64,000 bases of DNA, from NCBI GenBank assembly GCA_024291935.2, contig CM044306.1:18919001-18983000 (forward strand), given 5' to 3'. Made by a program: the position numbers and the translations under genes. The DNA is from Okapia johnstoni. Its lineage: Eukaryota; Chordata; Mammalia; Artiodactyla; Giraffidae. Of the stretch, positions 24,053 to 36,733 are shown piece after piece; positions within the stretch are counted from its first letter, which is position 1, and each line of letters starts with the position of its first letter. A model generated the notes under the pieces. It ran no database searches and was not told the DNA's origin. It saw nothing but the letters and a program-made list of their open reading frames with translations.

Positions 24053-25097
24053 TAAAGAGTGACTTGAGTGAGTGAGGGGCTTTCCTCATCAGAAGGACCT
24101 ATAAGAAGAGCACCAAGGTTAAGGGGGAAACCAATAAGCTTGAGGTTGCGGTGCTCCTGGGAAGCCCTAGCATAGTTGCCCAGAAAAGGGACCATTGTCT
24201 CTATGTGTTTCCAAGGATGGGCAAACAGCTTCTAGGCTAGAAACTGAGATTTAGGTCGAACAACAAGTAGTAATCATTAAAGACAGGAGAGCCTGCGAGC
24301 ACCCAGGGAGGACTGTGCAGAGGGGAGAGAGGAGGGCCAGGGCCAAAGGCCAGAAATCGCCCAGGTGTGGGGCTGAGCAGGCTGGTTGGCAGAGCAGAAG
24401 GGAAGGAGCCAGCACAGGAGTCTGAGAAGCAGCCGGCATGCCCTCGGAGGGGTCAGGATGTGAGGAGGTCAGGACACCTGAGAGTTTTCAGTAGGGACCA
24501 GTCAGAGAGGACCGATGCCACCCAGAGGTCCAGAAAGTAGCAGCTGGAAGGGCCTGTGGCTTCTGCATCAGCAGAGGGAGGGGAATGGGGTGAGGAGAGA
24601 CTCAGGGGGAAGGGAAGCTGAGCCTGGAAAGGGAGAGCTCTCCTTGGAGGATGGCGCCTGGAAGGAACAGACCCAGGGAAGACACCCCCCAGGAGAGGCA
24701 GGGTCCTGCCATCGACTTAGCACGATGAGTCAAGAGCTAATTAAAAGGGAGAGATTTAAAGTTCAGAGAGAGGAGTGGATAACTGAGAGAGAACCTTCTG
24801 GTGGGGGCCAGCAGGGGTGGGTTTCCCTTAAAACAGGTAAAGAGTCTGTAGAAATAATGAACCCATTTTCACTGCCAATTCCAGTCAAAGAAGCTGTCAG
24901 GGAGAGTCAAGAAACCTTTTTTTTTTCCTTAGGGGTTTAGTTTTCTCCCATCCCACCATGCTCTGTATAAAGTTTACACGGATCATCTAAGCAATTATCC
25001 CAGCAGTGCACAAAGGACCAATGAAACTATTTTTGGGTGGGACTTTACTTTAATCAGCAACTGACTTACCCAAGTGTTCATTAAATATAGTGATGCT

Positions 25098-25160
25098 CTG
25101 GGACTTCCCTGGTGGTCCAGTGGTTCACAAGCTGGGCTTCCACTGCAGGAGGGGCAAAGG
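25098..25160 (+). mobile_element. CHR-type SINE head fragment
   Basis: ctgggacttccctggtggtc through cttccactgcagg, then unrelated sequence. Confidence 0.6.
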
Positions 25161-27447
25161 AAACTCTCACCCTGGCCCTCCCTTCCTTAGAATCCTTCCA
25201 TGGCTCCCCGTTTCCCTTAGGGTAACCATGGATTGCAAGCACCTGCCTTCTCTGCCCCTGCTTGTCCCTCCAGGCCCTGCTCTCAGCCCACACACCTGTC
25301 AATGAGCTTGGGTACTTACTTGGATGGTGTTACCTTGTCACTTCCTGGCCTTTGAACATGTTGTTCTTTCTTCCTGGAAACTTGTCACTACTCACTTTCT
25401 TCTCCTATGGCCAGCTCTATCCATCAGCTTAGACATCATGTCCCTCAGGAAGCCTTCTCCAGGCCCTAATTCCAGGTTAGGAACCCCTGCTTTGTCCTCC
25501 TCCCACCTCCCCTGGAAAAGTCCCTGATGTAATTGACTCTTGACTTGCCCTGTCGCCCCTGGGGGCTACATTGTGTCTTATTCCACAATGTACCCTGGTG
25601 CCTCCCAAGGTGCCTGGCACACAGGAGGCACTGGGGAAGTCTTCAGTGAACGCATGTGGGAATCCTACTCCTGCACTCGCACAGGGAGCCCTGCCTAGGG
25701 ACTTCAGGAGGAGAGCCAAGGCAGGAGGGCACAGCTTCTGCTGCTCACAGGGTTTGCTTTTGTCTCCACTCCTGGAATCCCAGTTATGCCCCTCCTGTAA
25801 GGACATCTTGGGTGTCCCCTAGTTCAGTTCCTCAAGGGCAATGGGCCCAAGTCCAAAAGATTATGCCCTTGGGGACAGGAGTTCTTTCAGAACCTAACAT
25901 CCTGGGTTACTCTTCCCTCCTTTGGCTTGACCATGAGTCTGAGGCTAACAATCCAGCCAGCCTCAAGGTTTTAAGGAGAGAGTGGGTGGGGTGGTGAAGC
26001 TGGAGATCCACCTCGCAGGCCTCCTGACCTCAGCTAGGCTGATAAACTCACGATCTACATGTCCACTGAGGCCTGGGCCAGGGGTGTCATCCCTAGATAG
26101 CTGTAGAGAGACACAACCACAGTCCCTTTTCCACATCAAAGCTGTGAGAGAGCATCCACACACACTCACACGCACACTCACCACTTGTAAACACTCACTG
26201 CCTTGGTCTGGACATGGTTTCAAGGCAATGACTTGCAAGTTATTCTGCCCAGGGAGGGGAGGGGTTGACACCACATTCCTTTATTCCGAAAGAAAAAATT
26301 CCTTTGTTCCTTTGCTTCCAGCACTGACTCTCATGCAACTGACCATAAAAAGGAGCCAGAAGGTGGAGACAACAGCATAAGCATCTTATGGAGAAGTTCA
26401 ATGACTCAGGTCAGAGAAAGAAAAGGCATCAAGTCAGAATCAAGCCACGGTGGCCACAACACCCATTTTTCTCCTCTGTCTCAGTCTTTAATCGCTCCTT
26501 TCCTGCAGCTTCTGTCCTCTGCCACTCTGGCTTCCACCTTGGGTCGTGTTATACATTCATGTACCCGCCACATCTCTCCTGACTGAGGTCTTTCTCCCTG
26601 TTCTTTGCAACCTAGCCTCTCTCCAGCTCACGGACTCATCTCCATCCACTGCTGACCCGGAAGTGAACCTGGGCTTGGAGTAGGACAGAAAGCAGCAGAA
26701 GCTTCTGTGCTGTGTGCTCCCTGGATGTGACTCCCTCAGTCAGAAGCTGAGCAGCATCTGAAATTGGTTTCCTGTCCACCTCCGAGCCCTGCCTGGGCTT
26801 CCAGCAGGTGGAAGTCACCCCTCCCCATGGCTTCTCATTTCCCCTCCTTGAAGAGAGACAGACAGGGAGAGTGAGCCATAGACAGTCAAAGAGAGACTGA
26901 CTGAGCTTTAACATTTTCCTTGGAGATGTACAGACAAGAGGAGGCAAAGACAGGCCATACAAACACATTGTCCCAAGACTGGGGAAGGGGCAGCCTCCAG
27001 ACACTGGAGACAGAAGGGGGATCTCCTCTCAAGCTAGTTGTCCCTTGCATTTTCAGACTTCCACAGGCCTGGAGTCAGGAGAGGAGACCAGAGTTGAAAA
27101 ATGAGAGCTGAGGAACATCCGTTCAGGGCCAGGAGGGAAAAACCAAGATATAAGAATAGGTAAGAACAGGAGAAGGCAAGGCAAGGAGGGAGAGAAGAAG
27201 GAGGTCCAGGATGAGAGGAAACGTGGGCCAAAGAGCCCCTTCCAACCGGACTCTTGGGTTCACAGTCCTGGCAGGAATCTTGTCGGTGGCCACCCCTTAG
27301 AGAGCCCCCATCCCCCCCTCTCAAGTGAGGACTGGGGAGTCTCAGGAGAGACTTGGCGAGGCCTAAAAAGATTTGACAGCACAGGAATCCAAAGACAAAA
27401 GGAAAAAAAAACACCAAAACCAGGAGGCGATTGGAAAGGTTTAATAA

Positions 27448-30400
27448 TCATTCCAGACTCCCCACTGGCCATTCCTCTCCACTCTGTGACAGGAACCCAG
27501 CAGGTTGGGATGCACAGAGCTGAGAAGGCCCTGTCTCAGGCGGCACAGGCTCAGGATGCTCACAGCAGGGAGGGGAAGGCAAGGGAGAGAAAGGACCCTT
27601 CAGGATGAAGAGGAAGAAGAGGGCACAGACCAGGGAGTTGACGTCACAGGACTCAGCATCCTGGTCTTCCCGGAAGTAGATGGAGTCAGCAGAATTGATG
27701 GAGGGGTCCTCATCAAAGAAGTTGTAGGGTCTCAGAATGAAGCCCACACTGCTCCCCACTGTCACCATGTTGGGAATGTCCTCTGCATGTGGAATGTGCA
27801 GGAAACCCGCTGTCACCCACGCCACCAAGTCCTAGTGGGGGAAGAAAGAGGGTCATGAGGCCTGGTGCTGTTAAGGACACCTCTGCCTCCCACAAAATTC
27901 ACTTTGGGAGCCCACCATCACTCAGGAGGGTTTTAAGATCTAAACGCTTTTTCACAGTAGCCCAGAAGTCAAAGCATAAAGAGTCAACTTCATATTAGGA
28001 GCAACACAAGCCTCCAATGTCGTGGCCTGCAGCTGCTATCTCTGACCTTTCCCATCACGTCGCCATCAGCCTACCCATCCCAAGAGAAATGATGACACCC
28101 ACAATCTACTTCACCACCTCCCCTGACTCGGTGAGCATTCCCAAACTGTAACTGAGAGGAGGAGAATGAAGTAGGGTAGATCAGGGTGTGGGTGACAGAA
28201 AAGGCTGACATTTAAAAATGAATCCTTTGGTGGTGAAGACAGAAGTGGAGAAGTTTTAGGTATAAGAGATGTAGTCTTCCCTGTCATTCCAGCCCTTCTG
28301 AATCCTGGGGCCTTTAAAGGACTCAGTCCACAGAGCTGAGACTGAAAGCACTGCTGCCTCTGGAATAAAGGCTGGAGCCTCAGCCAGGGTCTGCAGATGA
28401 ACTCCCAGCTTAGGAAGTTTCCCTCCACAGATAATGGGCAGATCCACAAAAACACAGAAGAACAAGTCAGTGCAGCCCTTCAGGTGATCACAGGATTTCA
28501 GCCCCCCACCAAGGGAAGGTGGGGCTGATCTCTGTGTCCCCCCATCCCTCCCTCTTCTCCCACAGTCAGCTGACCTTTCCAGCAATGGTCTCATTGTTGA
28601 TGAAGTCAGCAAAGGCCATGGTGGGAGTCCAAGGGTCATTCTGATTGAAGATGCTGGGGCTGCTGGGCTCTGTCTCCTTCCTCTGGGTCACGGCCAGCTG
28701 GTACCTAGAGATGCTCTGGTCAGGGGTCCATGGTCACTGTCCCTGTCCTGCTGCCTGATCATCATGGAAGGGAACTGAGCCCATGGACCTCAGGTTTCCC
28801 CTCTCATCTACAGTTACTCGATGTCACTCTAGTGGGTAGCCCAACACCTTTCTATATTTACCTGTACATTCCTTTCGCTTTCACAACATGGCCCCACCAA
28901 AATTTAAAAGTGGGGCAGTGTGTATCAACTGTGGTCCTCTTGATAACCAGGAAATATGTTTTGAGCTCTTACCTCGCCTCGGGTACAGTTTGAACTGGGT
29001 TCCCAAATGCCCCTCCCAACACTCTTCTCATCTCAACCATCCCCTCCAACAACGCACCCCACCCACCTGCCCCAGCTGATGGCTCTCTCCATAGAGCAGT
29101 TCTGGGGCAGTTGCTCCCCAGGAACACTGATCATCTGGATGCGGTAGCCCCGAGGGTGCCCCCACTTGTTGTTCTGCTTGCTGGCCAGGTACAGGTGGCG
29201 AGGGGAGGCGCCTCCCAGGGGGAAGGCAGCCTGCTCCTCCGTCTCCAGCTGCTTCTGGATCACCTGCAGGCTCTGTGTCTGGTGATTGGGGCTCCAGGGT
29301 ACCGTGGTGGGGACAAAAACCATGTCCTCAGCCCAGACCCAGTTCTCCAGTCCTGGGGGAGTGGAGTGGGGAGAAGGGAGGAGTGAAAGTTGGTCAGGCA
29401 GCTGCCCTGCCCCTCTGGAGTCTGCCTGTGCCTGGCTTCAGAGTAGAAGCCAAAGACAAGGCCAGACTGAGTGTGTCCCTTGCTTCCCATCTCTCACCCA
29501 AAGATGTCCCCAGTCTCTCAGCCCCCTCTACTGGAATCCTTGCCTCCCCCAGAGTGTCTTACCTCCCACATCCAAATCCACCTTGTAGTGGGCACTGAGA
29601 GTGTGGACGGTGCCCAGTGTGTTCTCCTGAACCTGGTTTCCATATCTTCCGGCAGCACCAAAGTGGAACACTGTGTTGATGAAGCCCGTGGCATAGAATT
29701 TGACTTTAATGGCCCCATTGGAGTCAAAGATCACATCCCACACATAGTCATAGTTGAACAAGGTCGACACAGATCTGAAGACCAGCACTGTCTCCACAAC
29801 ACCCCCAAAATAGTGAGAAAACACATCTGAGTGGTGTCGCCTCAGGGGCAGGCCCTTGTTCTGCTCAAACACACAAAAGGCATCGTGTAGGGTCCTGGGT
29901 GCTTGGGACTCCAGAAGGAAATGCCAGTCCACATAGGTGGCCAGATAGGGGCAGTCAACCCCTTGGGTCAGGGGCGTGGCAAACTTGCCCAAACCAAAGC
30001 CTCGGTCCATATAGCGGCTCACCATTGCTACTGGGGTATTCCCACCATAGACAACCAGGACCTCTTGCAGGCTGATCTCATAAGCCAGTCGTTCTCCCTG
30101 GAATCGAACGTCAAAGATCCTAGGACCACTGAAAGCTCCGAGGCCAAAGGAGAAAGTCCACAATAAGGAGGTCACTCGACTGCCCTGGACATGGAAGCGG
30201 GGGCCCTGAGGATGGAACTGAATAGGTGGAGCTGGACCCGGGGGCACCTGGGACTTCAGGGACCAGGATCCACCTGTGCCATTGTCTGGGATCACCACCA
30301 CATTCACCTGGCCAGCCTCAAACTGCTCCTCCAGCTGAGCCAGACTCTCATAGTAGCTGCCTTGAAAAAACACCTTCTGGACGGTCCACTGGGTAGGATC

Positions 30401-31159
30401 CAGAGCCTTGTGATCTACCAGCAGCTCCAGCCCCACGGGGTGCAGGTAGATCCCAGCCCCTGAGATGTTGTAGTAGAGGCCAAACCAGGTGGCCCAGTCC
30501 CCTGACTGCACGCCGCGGGGAGCTGTGGTCAATATCCCCAGGTTCCTTCCTTCCTGTGTGTAGGAGCAGCAGTGGTGGAGGACACCAGCAGCCTCTGGCA
30601 GCTCTCTGTCCAAGATCATCTGGTCTATGTCCAGGTACTCTCAGAGAGGCAAGGGCGTCGGTAATACGGCAGGGAGCCCCCATGACGCTCCACGGTCACA
30701 TCCCGCATGAAGGACGGCCAGGGCAGTGGCCCCACCACCAGCTCAGTCACATTGGGCTGGGGTTGTCCGCCAAAGAAGATGATGGCCAGTGCCTCCCGGG
30801 CAGGTGGGGCGCTTCCCCTGTCCAGGTGAGCCAGGGCTGCAGCCTTGGGGGGCAGCTGTAGCTCTATTGAGAAGACACAGTTGTCTGAGGGTCAGGCCTG
30901 GGCTGCATCCACCAGTTCTGGTCCCAGCTGCTGGGTCAGGAAGCCCATCACAGCCATCAGCTCTTCTCGGCTCAGGTCTGCAAACAGCTGGCTCTGGTCA
31001 GGGTTTCTCCAGGGCTGGTCACTGGGGGATCCGGAGGGGCAGTGGGAAGGCAGGCTGGAATGACATTGCTTCCCATCTCCTTTCTCACTCCCAGTACTAC
31101 CTTTGCTCCCTGCCCATCACCAGAAGAGTCCACAAAGACAGAAAAAGGAGGGTGAACAT
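27448..31159 (-). pseudogene. Serum-type copper amine oxidase pseudogene (copy C)
   Basis: Four exons in family positions: 29563-31159, 29067-29352, 28575-28704 and 27831 leftwards; exons 2 and 3 are open. The start encodes a serum-type signal peptide ([16 protein letters not shown]). Exon 1 is broken several times: a 1-base insertion near 31101-31106 shifts the frame right after the signal peptide; TGA replaces the CGA Arg codon at 30892-30894; a 1-base deletion near 30650; and TGA replaces CGA at 30641-30643. Downstream the frame is open for 363 codons and keeps LFNYDY, HTLSAH (second copper His changed to Ser: HTL instead of HTH) and RYMDRGFG. In exon 4 a deletion of about 150-160 bases near 27626-27631 removes the last ~22 codons and fuses the frame to 3' UTR. 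Best read as a dead gene, analogous in position to human AOC4P. Confidence 0.9.
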
Positions 31160-33949
31160 CGCTAAACCTCTGGCTGTCTTTAGGCTCTTGATTTGAAATG
31201 CAGCATGCATGATGGACAGACCGACACAACTGAGTGCACAATGCCTCCTTCAGTGTCTGTAGGCTCCTGTCTTTGAGTTGTGCTTCGGGTCAACGCATTA
31301 TATGTACACTAAGGACAATCAGCTGAGGAAAGAGGATTGGCAGTGATTGAAGTCTGGGGCGGGACAGTGATCAGGCCAGGCTCAGAAGATGCAGCTGAGG
31401 TTATAACCTGAATTTTAAGTGGCCCATGTCAGCCTCTGTCCTCCTGTTTCAAATCAAACACTCAGCTTCACTGTTGGGGAACAAAATGGGGGAGGGATGG
31501 GTATGGAAGACACAGCTGGAGGGAGGAAGTGGTAGAAGTGACGGGCCCTGGGGCTCTTCTTCCACTCTCTCGATGGAACCTTGCTCCTTGCTACATGGCT
31601 GCAAGCAAAACTCCCCTGTGTTCAGCCATCCAGCCAGATTCCATCTTCCTTCCTCTAGTCCATGAAGCCCTCTGATGAGGGCTCCCATGCAGCAACCAGA
31701 ACCCTACTGGCACACATAAGAGCCTGGAGAGTCATGCTGAGAACACCAATCACCTGAGGGGAACAGGGGGGCTGCAGAGCTGAGCCAGGTCAGCAACTTG
31801 GAGGTCCTGAGCTCCCTGAGTCACTAGAGGGGAGCGTGAGGGGAGTGAATCCATTCAGAAGCTGGAGGGGGTGGGATGTGGCAGTTTATAGAGACCCCCA
31901 CCCCTTGAGCAGAACTGATGGACCACATCAGATGTCAGGGTGCATAATACCCTGGCTGTGAACTTAACCTAGCTGTCCACAACCTTCATCCCCAGGAAAC
32001 CCTTTTCCAGAATGCTGCAGACACAGAGAGCAAAGCCGTCTTCATTGACAGGCAGGTGATGTGAGGTAGACACCATCTTCTGTGCAGCCAGGTCCTGAGG
32101 GAACCAGGAGAGACTGAAGGTTCCAGAGATGGGAAGTGCTTCCTTGGTGAACTGGGGGAAAGTCCTTTCCAACCTGGACATGTTCAAGACCATTTTCCCC
32201 AGAAGTCACCTTAGATGACCTTGCAGACAGAGTACATTTGCTTGGAGGAGAAGGGACAGTACATCCCACCCAAAAGGATCAGAAGGTGCAAGGGTACAGA
32301 ACTTGAAGCACCTGGCATGGGCAGGAAATGGCCAAGGTCAGCGTATTGGGTGTGAGGCGGAGATAGGAGTCGGTGGGACAGCAGAAGAGATCAGGTCAGG
32401 AAGGCTTGTGCAGTGTGTGGGTCTTAACAAAGTAGGCACTGCAGAAAGACAGAAATCTAGGCACATGTGAAACCAGGGAAATCAACCTCAGAAAGCTCAG
32501 GTTCTCCAGATACCAGCTGCTTCTGCAACCAGCTTTATTTTGATATGGAAATTCCACATAAGGGTCATTTTGTGACCATCCTGGGGCTTCGAACTCTTAC
32601 ATCAATTGAATTGCTAAGAGGCCAGTGGAGTAAATCAAATGAGAGTTAACTGGTACTCAAGCTGCAGCAGGAAGGAGCAAGAACAAAACACAGGTTCTCT
32701 TACTTGCCCTCTGTGGCCTGGTTCCTCCAGTGGAGTAAGAGTGGGAGCAGATCCGTGGAGCGGACACAGGGCTGGCTTAGGTGGTCTGCCCACCCCTGTG
32801 GTGGTGCTGTGTGCAGGGGTCATGCCCAGTACCTGCTACTCTCCTTTCATCTCAGAAGCAGCAATACATTTCTGTCTTTTTTGTATCTCGTTCATAAATG
32901 CCTGGACTGCCCAGTGCTTGCAGATATTTTTAGTCTGTTACAGTTTCTTTGTATTCTGTTGCTCAAGGAGATATTTGACCAGGTGCCAAGTACAAGCATT
33001 CCAGGACAGGATCTCAGGCCCTAGCCTGTCTCAGTTTGAAATGGTTCATGTGGACTTTGTAATAAAGGGAGGACAGAATCTAGAGTCAAACCCGGCCCTG
33101 GCCCTATGGCAAGCCTTTCCAGGCCAGGACCTTCATTCTGGATCCTTTGATAAGTGATGGTGTTTCCTCCCAGCTCAGAACACATTGTCAAGAGAACACC
33201 TAACACTTTTTTTCATCCTGACCAGTGTTACCAATCACAGTGTTTTCTGTTGGACAATTACTCAGAGAAAAGGAGCTACACATCCTGCTTCCTCCAGTAA
33301 GTCTTATTTCCCTTTGGACAAACTTGCCCGCAGCCTGTGTGAATGTGCTGTAGGTAAATCGATCCCTGGGAGACAGGTGCCATCCCCAGTCCCCAGGCTG
33401 GGCCCCAGAACGTGGTGCCTGAGCCTGGCTGCTGTCCCAGAGTCCCCATGAGGCCGATGGAACCACTCTGGATGCCCAGGTCACTGTACTCTGATCTGCA
33501 TTCCAGGGGTACAGCTTTGGCTTCAATGCTGAGAGAGCACCGAGTGTGTGAAAGACAGAAGCGAGGACACTGACAGGAGGCAAAGGGTCAGATGAGGCCA
33601 GTGACCTCCAGGACAGAGAGGAAATCAGGAATCTGAGCAATGTGGCCGGTGGTGTTGACAGGACTTGGTGTCTGATTGAGTGGGTGCGTGGGAAAGGGTA
33701 CAGACTCTTTGGTGACACAAGGACACCAAGTTTCCATTGGGTGACTTGGGAGGGTGAGGGGCTTTCTTCAGAAGAAGGACCTACAAGAAGAGCAGCAAGT
33801 TTAAGGAGGAATCTGACAAGTTTGAGGTTGAGGTTCCTGTGGGAAGCCCCAGCATAGATGCCCAGAAAAAGGGCCACTGGGTCTATAGGTTTCAAGGGCC
33901 GGAGAACAGCCTCTAGGCTAGAAATAGAGATTTGTGTCAAACAACAAAA

Positions 33950-34145
33950 GGTAGTCTGTGGCTCAGATGATAAAGAATCTGCCTGCAATGTGGGAGACCT
34001 GTGTTCCACCTCTGGGTTGGAAGATTCCCCAGAGAAAGAAATGACCATTCACTCCAGTATTCTTGCCTGGAGAATTCCATGGACAGAGGAGCCTGGTAAG
34101 CTACAGTCTATGGGGTGGCAAAGAGTTGGACACGACTGAGCAGAT
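33950..34145 (+). mobile_element. Bov-tA SINE
   Basis: tctgtggctcagatgataaa through gagttggacacgactgagca. Confidence 0.85.
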
Positions 34146-34774
34146 AACGCACAAAGATAGGAAGCCTGAGATCACCCAGGGAGGACTATGCAGAGGGGAG
34201 AGGGGAGGAGCAGGGCCAGAGTCCAGAAGATGCCCATGTGTGGGGCTGAGCAGGTTGGTGGGCAGAACAGAAGCAAAGGAGCCGGCATGAGAGGCTGAGA
34301 AGCAGCTGGCATGCCCTCTGAGGGGTCAGAATGTGAGGAGGTCACAACAGGTGTGAGTTTTCAGTAGGGACTAGTCAGAGAGGACCAATGCCACCCAGAG
34401 GTCCAGAAAGTATCAGCTGGAAGGGCCTGTGGCTACTGCATCAGCAGAAAGAGGGGAGTGGGATAAGGAGGAACTGGGGGTCCGGGGGTGGGGCGGGCAG
34501 GGGAAGGGAAGGGAAGCTGACCCAGGAAAAGTAGAGCTGTCCTTGAAGGAAAGCATCTGGGAGGCACAAGCTGAGGGAAGACCCTGTCCTGGAGCGTCAG
34601 GGTCCTGGCAGAGACTTAACGAGATGAGAGTCAAGAGCCAGTCAAGAGGGAGAGATTTAAAGTTTAGGGAGAGGGTTGGATACCTGAGAGAGAGAATCTT
34701 TTGGGAGCAGCTGGAGGGGTGGGTTTCCCCTTAAAACAAGTAAACAGGCTGTAGAATTAATGAGCCCATTCTCA

Positions 34775-34905
34775 CTGATATGTGCTGTGCTAAGTCGATT
34801 CAGTTGAGTCTGACTCTTTGCGACCCTATGGACTGTAGTCCGCCAAGCTCCTCTGTCCGTGGGATTCTCCAGGCAAGAATACTGGAGAGGGTAACCTATT
34901 CTCAC
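34775..34905 (-). mobile_element. Bov-tA SINE fragment
   Basis: ctaagtcgattcagttgagt through caggcaagaatactggagag. Confidence 0.8.
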
Positions 34906-35143
34906 TGGTAAGTCTCATCAGAGAAGCTGTCAGCAGGACCTCATAAACCTTTTTTATTTGGTTATGGGTAACCCCTTTTTCCAAACCCACCAAGCACTGT
35001 ATAAAGTATACAAGGATCTTCTACACAATTATTAATATCTCATCACTGCACAAACTACTACTGGTTTTGGGCTTGGATTTTACCTTAATCAGTAACTGAA
35101 TTTGCCAGGTGGTAAGTGTTCCTAAATATAGCAATGCTCTGGA

Positions 35144-35325
35144 ACTTCTCGGATGGTCGAGTGGGTAACATTCCCCTGCTCCCAGTGCAGGGAGCCTTGG
35201 TTGAATCCCTGATTGGGGAACTAGATCCCATGTGCTACAGCTAAGATTGAAGATCCTTCATGCCACAACTAAGATCCAGCACAGCCAAAGAGACACAGAA
35301 AGAAAAATATTAAAAAAAAAAACAC
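35144..35325 (+). mobile_element. CHR-type SINE
   Basis: ggaacttctcggatggtcga head, gattggggaactagatccca middle, A-rich tail. Confidence 0.75.
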
Positions 35326-36136
35326 CTGACAACACACTTTAAAAAAAGCTCTAGCTGAGCATCCACACAAACTCACAGGCACACTCACCACTTGCAAACA
35401 CTCACAGCCTTGGTCTGGACATGGGACTCAAGGCAAAGACTTGCAAGCTATTCAACCACGGTGGGGGAGGGGTGGACACCACCTTTCTTTCTTCCTTTTG
35501 CCTCCAGCACTGACTATTGTGTAACTGACCACAAAAAGGAGCCAGGAGGAGGTGGAGACAACAGCAAAAGCCCCGGCGGAGAAGTTCAATGGCTCAGGTC
35601 AGAGAAAGAAGTGGCATCAAGTCAGTATCAGAGCCACAGCACCCATTTTTCTCCTCTGTCTGTCTTTAGCCTCTCCTTTTCCTCAGTCTCTGTCCTCTGT
35701 CACTCTGACTTTCACTTCAGGTCATGTTATAAATTCACCCACCCAGCACTGGCCCTCTCTCCTGACTGAGGTCTTTCTCCCTGTTCTTTGGAACCTAGCT
35801 TCTGTCCAGCTCAGCTTCATCCACTGTTGACCTAGAAGTGAACCAGGGCTTGGAGCAGGACAGAGGGAGCAGAAGCTTCTGTGCTCCCTGGATATGATCT
35901 CCCTCAGGTCAGAAGCTGAGCAGCATCTGAAATCAGTTTCCTGTCCCTCACCACCCAGCCCTACCTGGGCTTCCAGCAGGTGGAAGTCCACCCCTCCCCA
36001 CTGCCTCTCATTCCCCTTCTTTGAAAGGAGACAGACAGGGAGAGTGAGCAAGAGACAGCAAAAGAGATTTCTTGACATTTAACATTTTTTCTTGGAGATA
36101 TACAGGCAAGAAGAGGCAAAGCGGTCACCAGAGGCC

Positions 36137-36318
36137 ACACCTCTGTGCAATGCAGAAGACCCAGGTTCTATCCCTGGGTCACGCAGATTCCCTGGAGAAG
36201 GAAAAGGCAACACACTCCAGTATTCTTACCTGGAGAATTCCATCCATGGAGGAGCCTGGTAGGCTACAGTCCATGGGGTCACAAAGAGTTGGCCATGATT
36301 GAGTGACCAAGCACAGAG
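36137..36318 (+). mobile_element. Bov-tA SINE
   Basis: Bov-tA from tctgtgcaatgcagaag to gattgagtgaccaagc, flanked by cagaggcca on both sides; the equivalent position near 14545 in the other unit is empty. Confidence 0.85.
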
Positions 36319-36390
36319 GCCAGATCCATTTCTCTGGGTCTCAAACACTTGAAAAAACTGAGTCCCTGGGCAGAGTACCCTCCCCTCCCC

Positions 36391-36662
36391 TGCTGCTGCT
36401 GCTGCTGCTAAGTCGCTTCAGTCGTGTCTGACCCTGTGCGACCCCACAGACAGCAGCCCACCAGGCTCCACCCTCCCTGGGATTCTCCAGGAAAGAACAA
36501 TGGAGTGGGTTGCCATTTCCTTCTCCAATGCTTGAAAGTGAAAGTGAAAGTGAAGTTGCTCAGTCGTGTCTGACTCTTCGCGACGCCATGGACTGCAGCC
36601 TACCAGGCTTCTCTGTCCATGGGATTTTCCAGGCAAGAGTAGTGGAGTGGGTTGCCATTCCC
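36391..36662 (-). mobile_element. Bov-A2 SINE
   Basis: Starts with a TGC run (tail), then two reverse-complement A units separated by a gaaagtgaaagtgaaag linker. Absent from the paralogous site near 14630. Confidence 0.87.
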
Positions 36663-36727
36663 CTACCCTACCCCTTCCCAAAAGACAAGTTACTTTAAAG
36701 AATGAAATCAGAACTTATTTAGCCCCA

Positions 36728-36733
36728 TTTATT
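36728..36733 (-). terminator. Candidate distal AOC3 polyadenylation signal
   Basis: AATAAA on the minus strand about 1.5 kb past the AOC3 stop, which would give a total mRNA length like that of human AOC3 (about 4 kb). A paralogous tttatt occurs near 14692 downstream of copy B. The surrounding sequence may itself be an old interspersed repeat, so this is tentative. Confidence 0.3.

Larger units (their letters stand above)
20525..27447. other. Duplicated flank between copies B and C
   Basis: 20525-26550 matches 31160-35740 in the next unit, in the same order, with private insertions (CHR SINE plus BovB at 23352-24052). 26560-27130 repeats the block also found at 14145 and 35745 but lacks the stretch equivalent to about 36120-37430, a deletion. 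27130-27447 is the 3' flank of copy C. No exon seen. Confidence 0.78.

Noticed and set aside
33200..34048. 282-codon minus-strand frame upstream of copy C
   Set aside because: Starts inside a Bov-tA SINE and its paralogous stretch near 22.9-23.4 kb is broken and different; no known domain.
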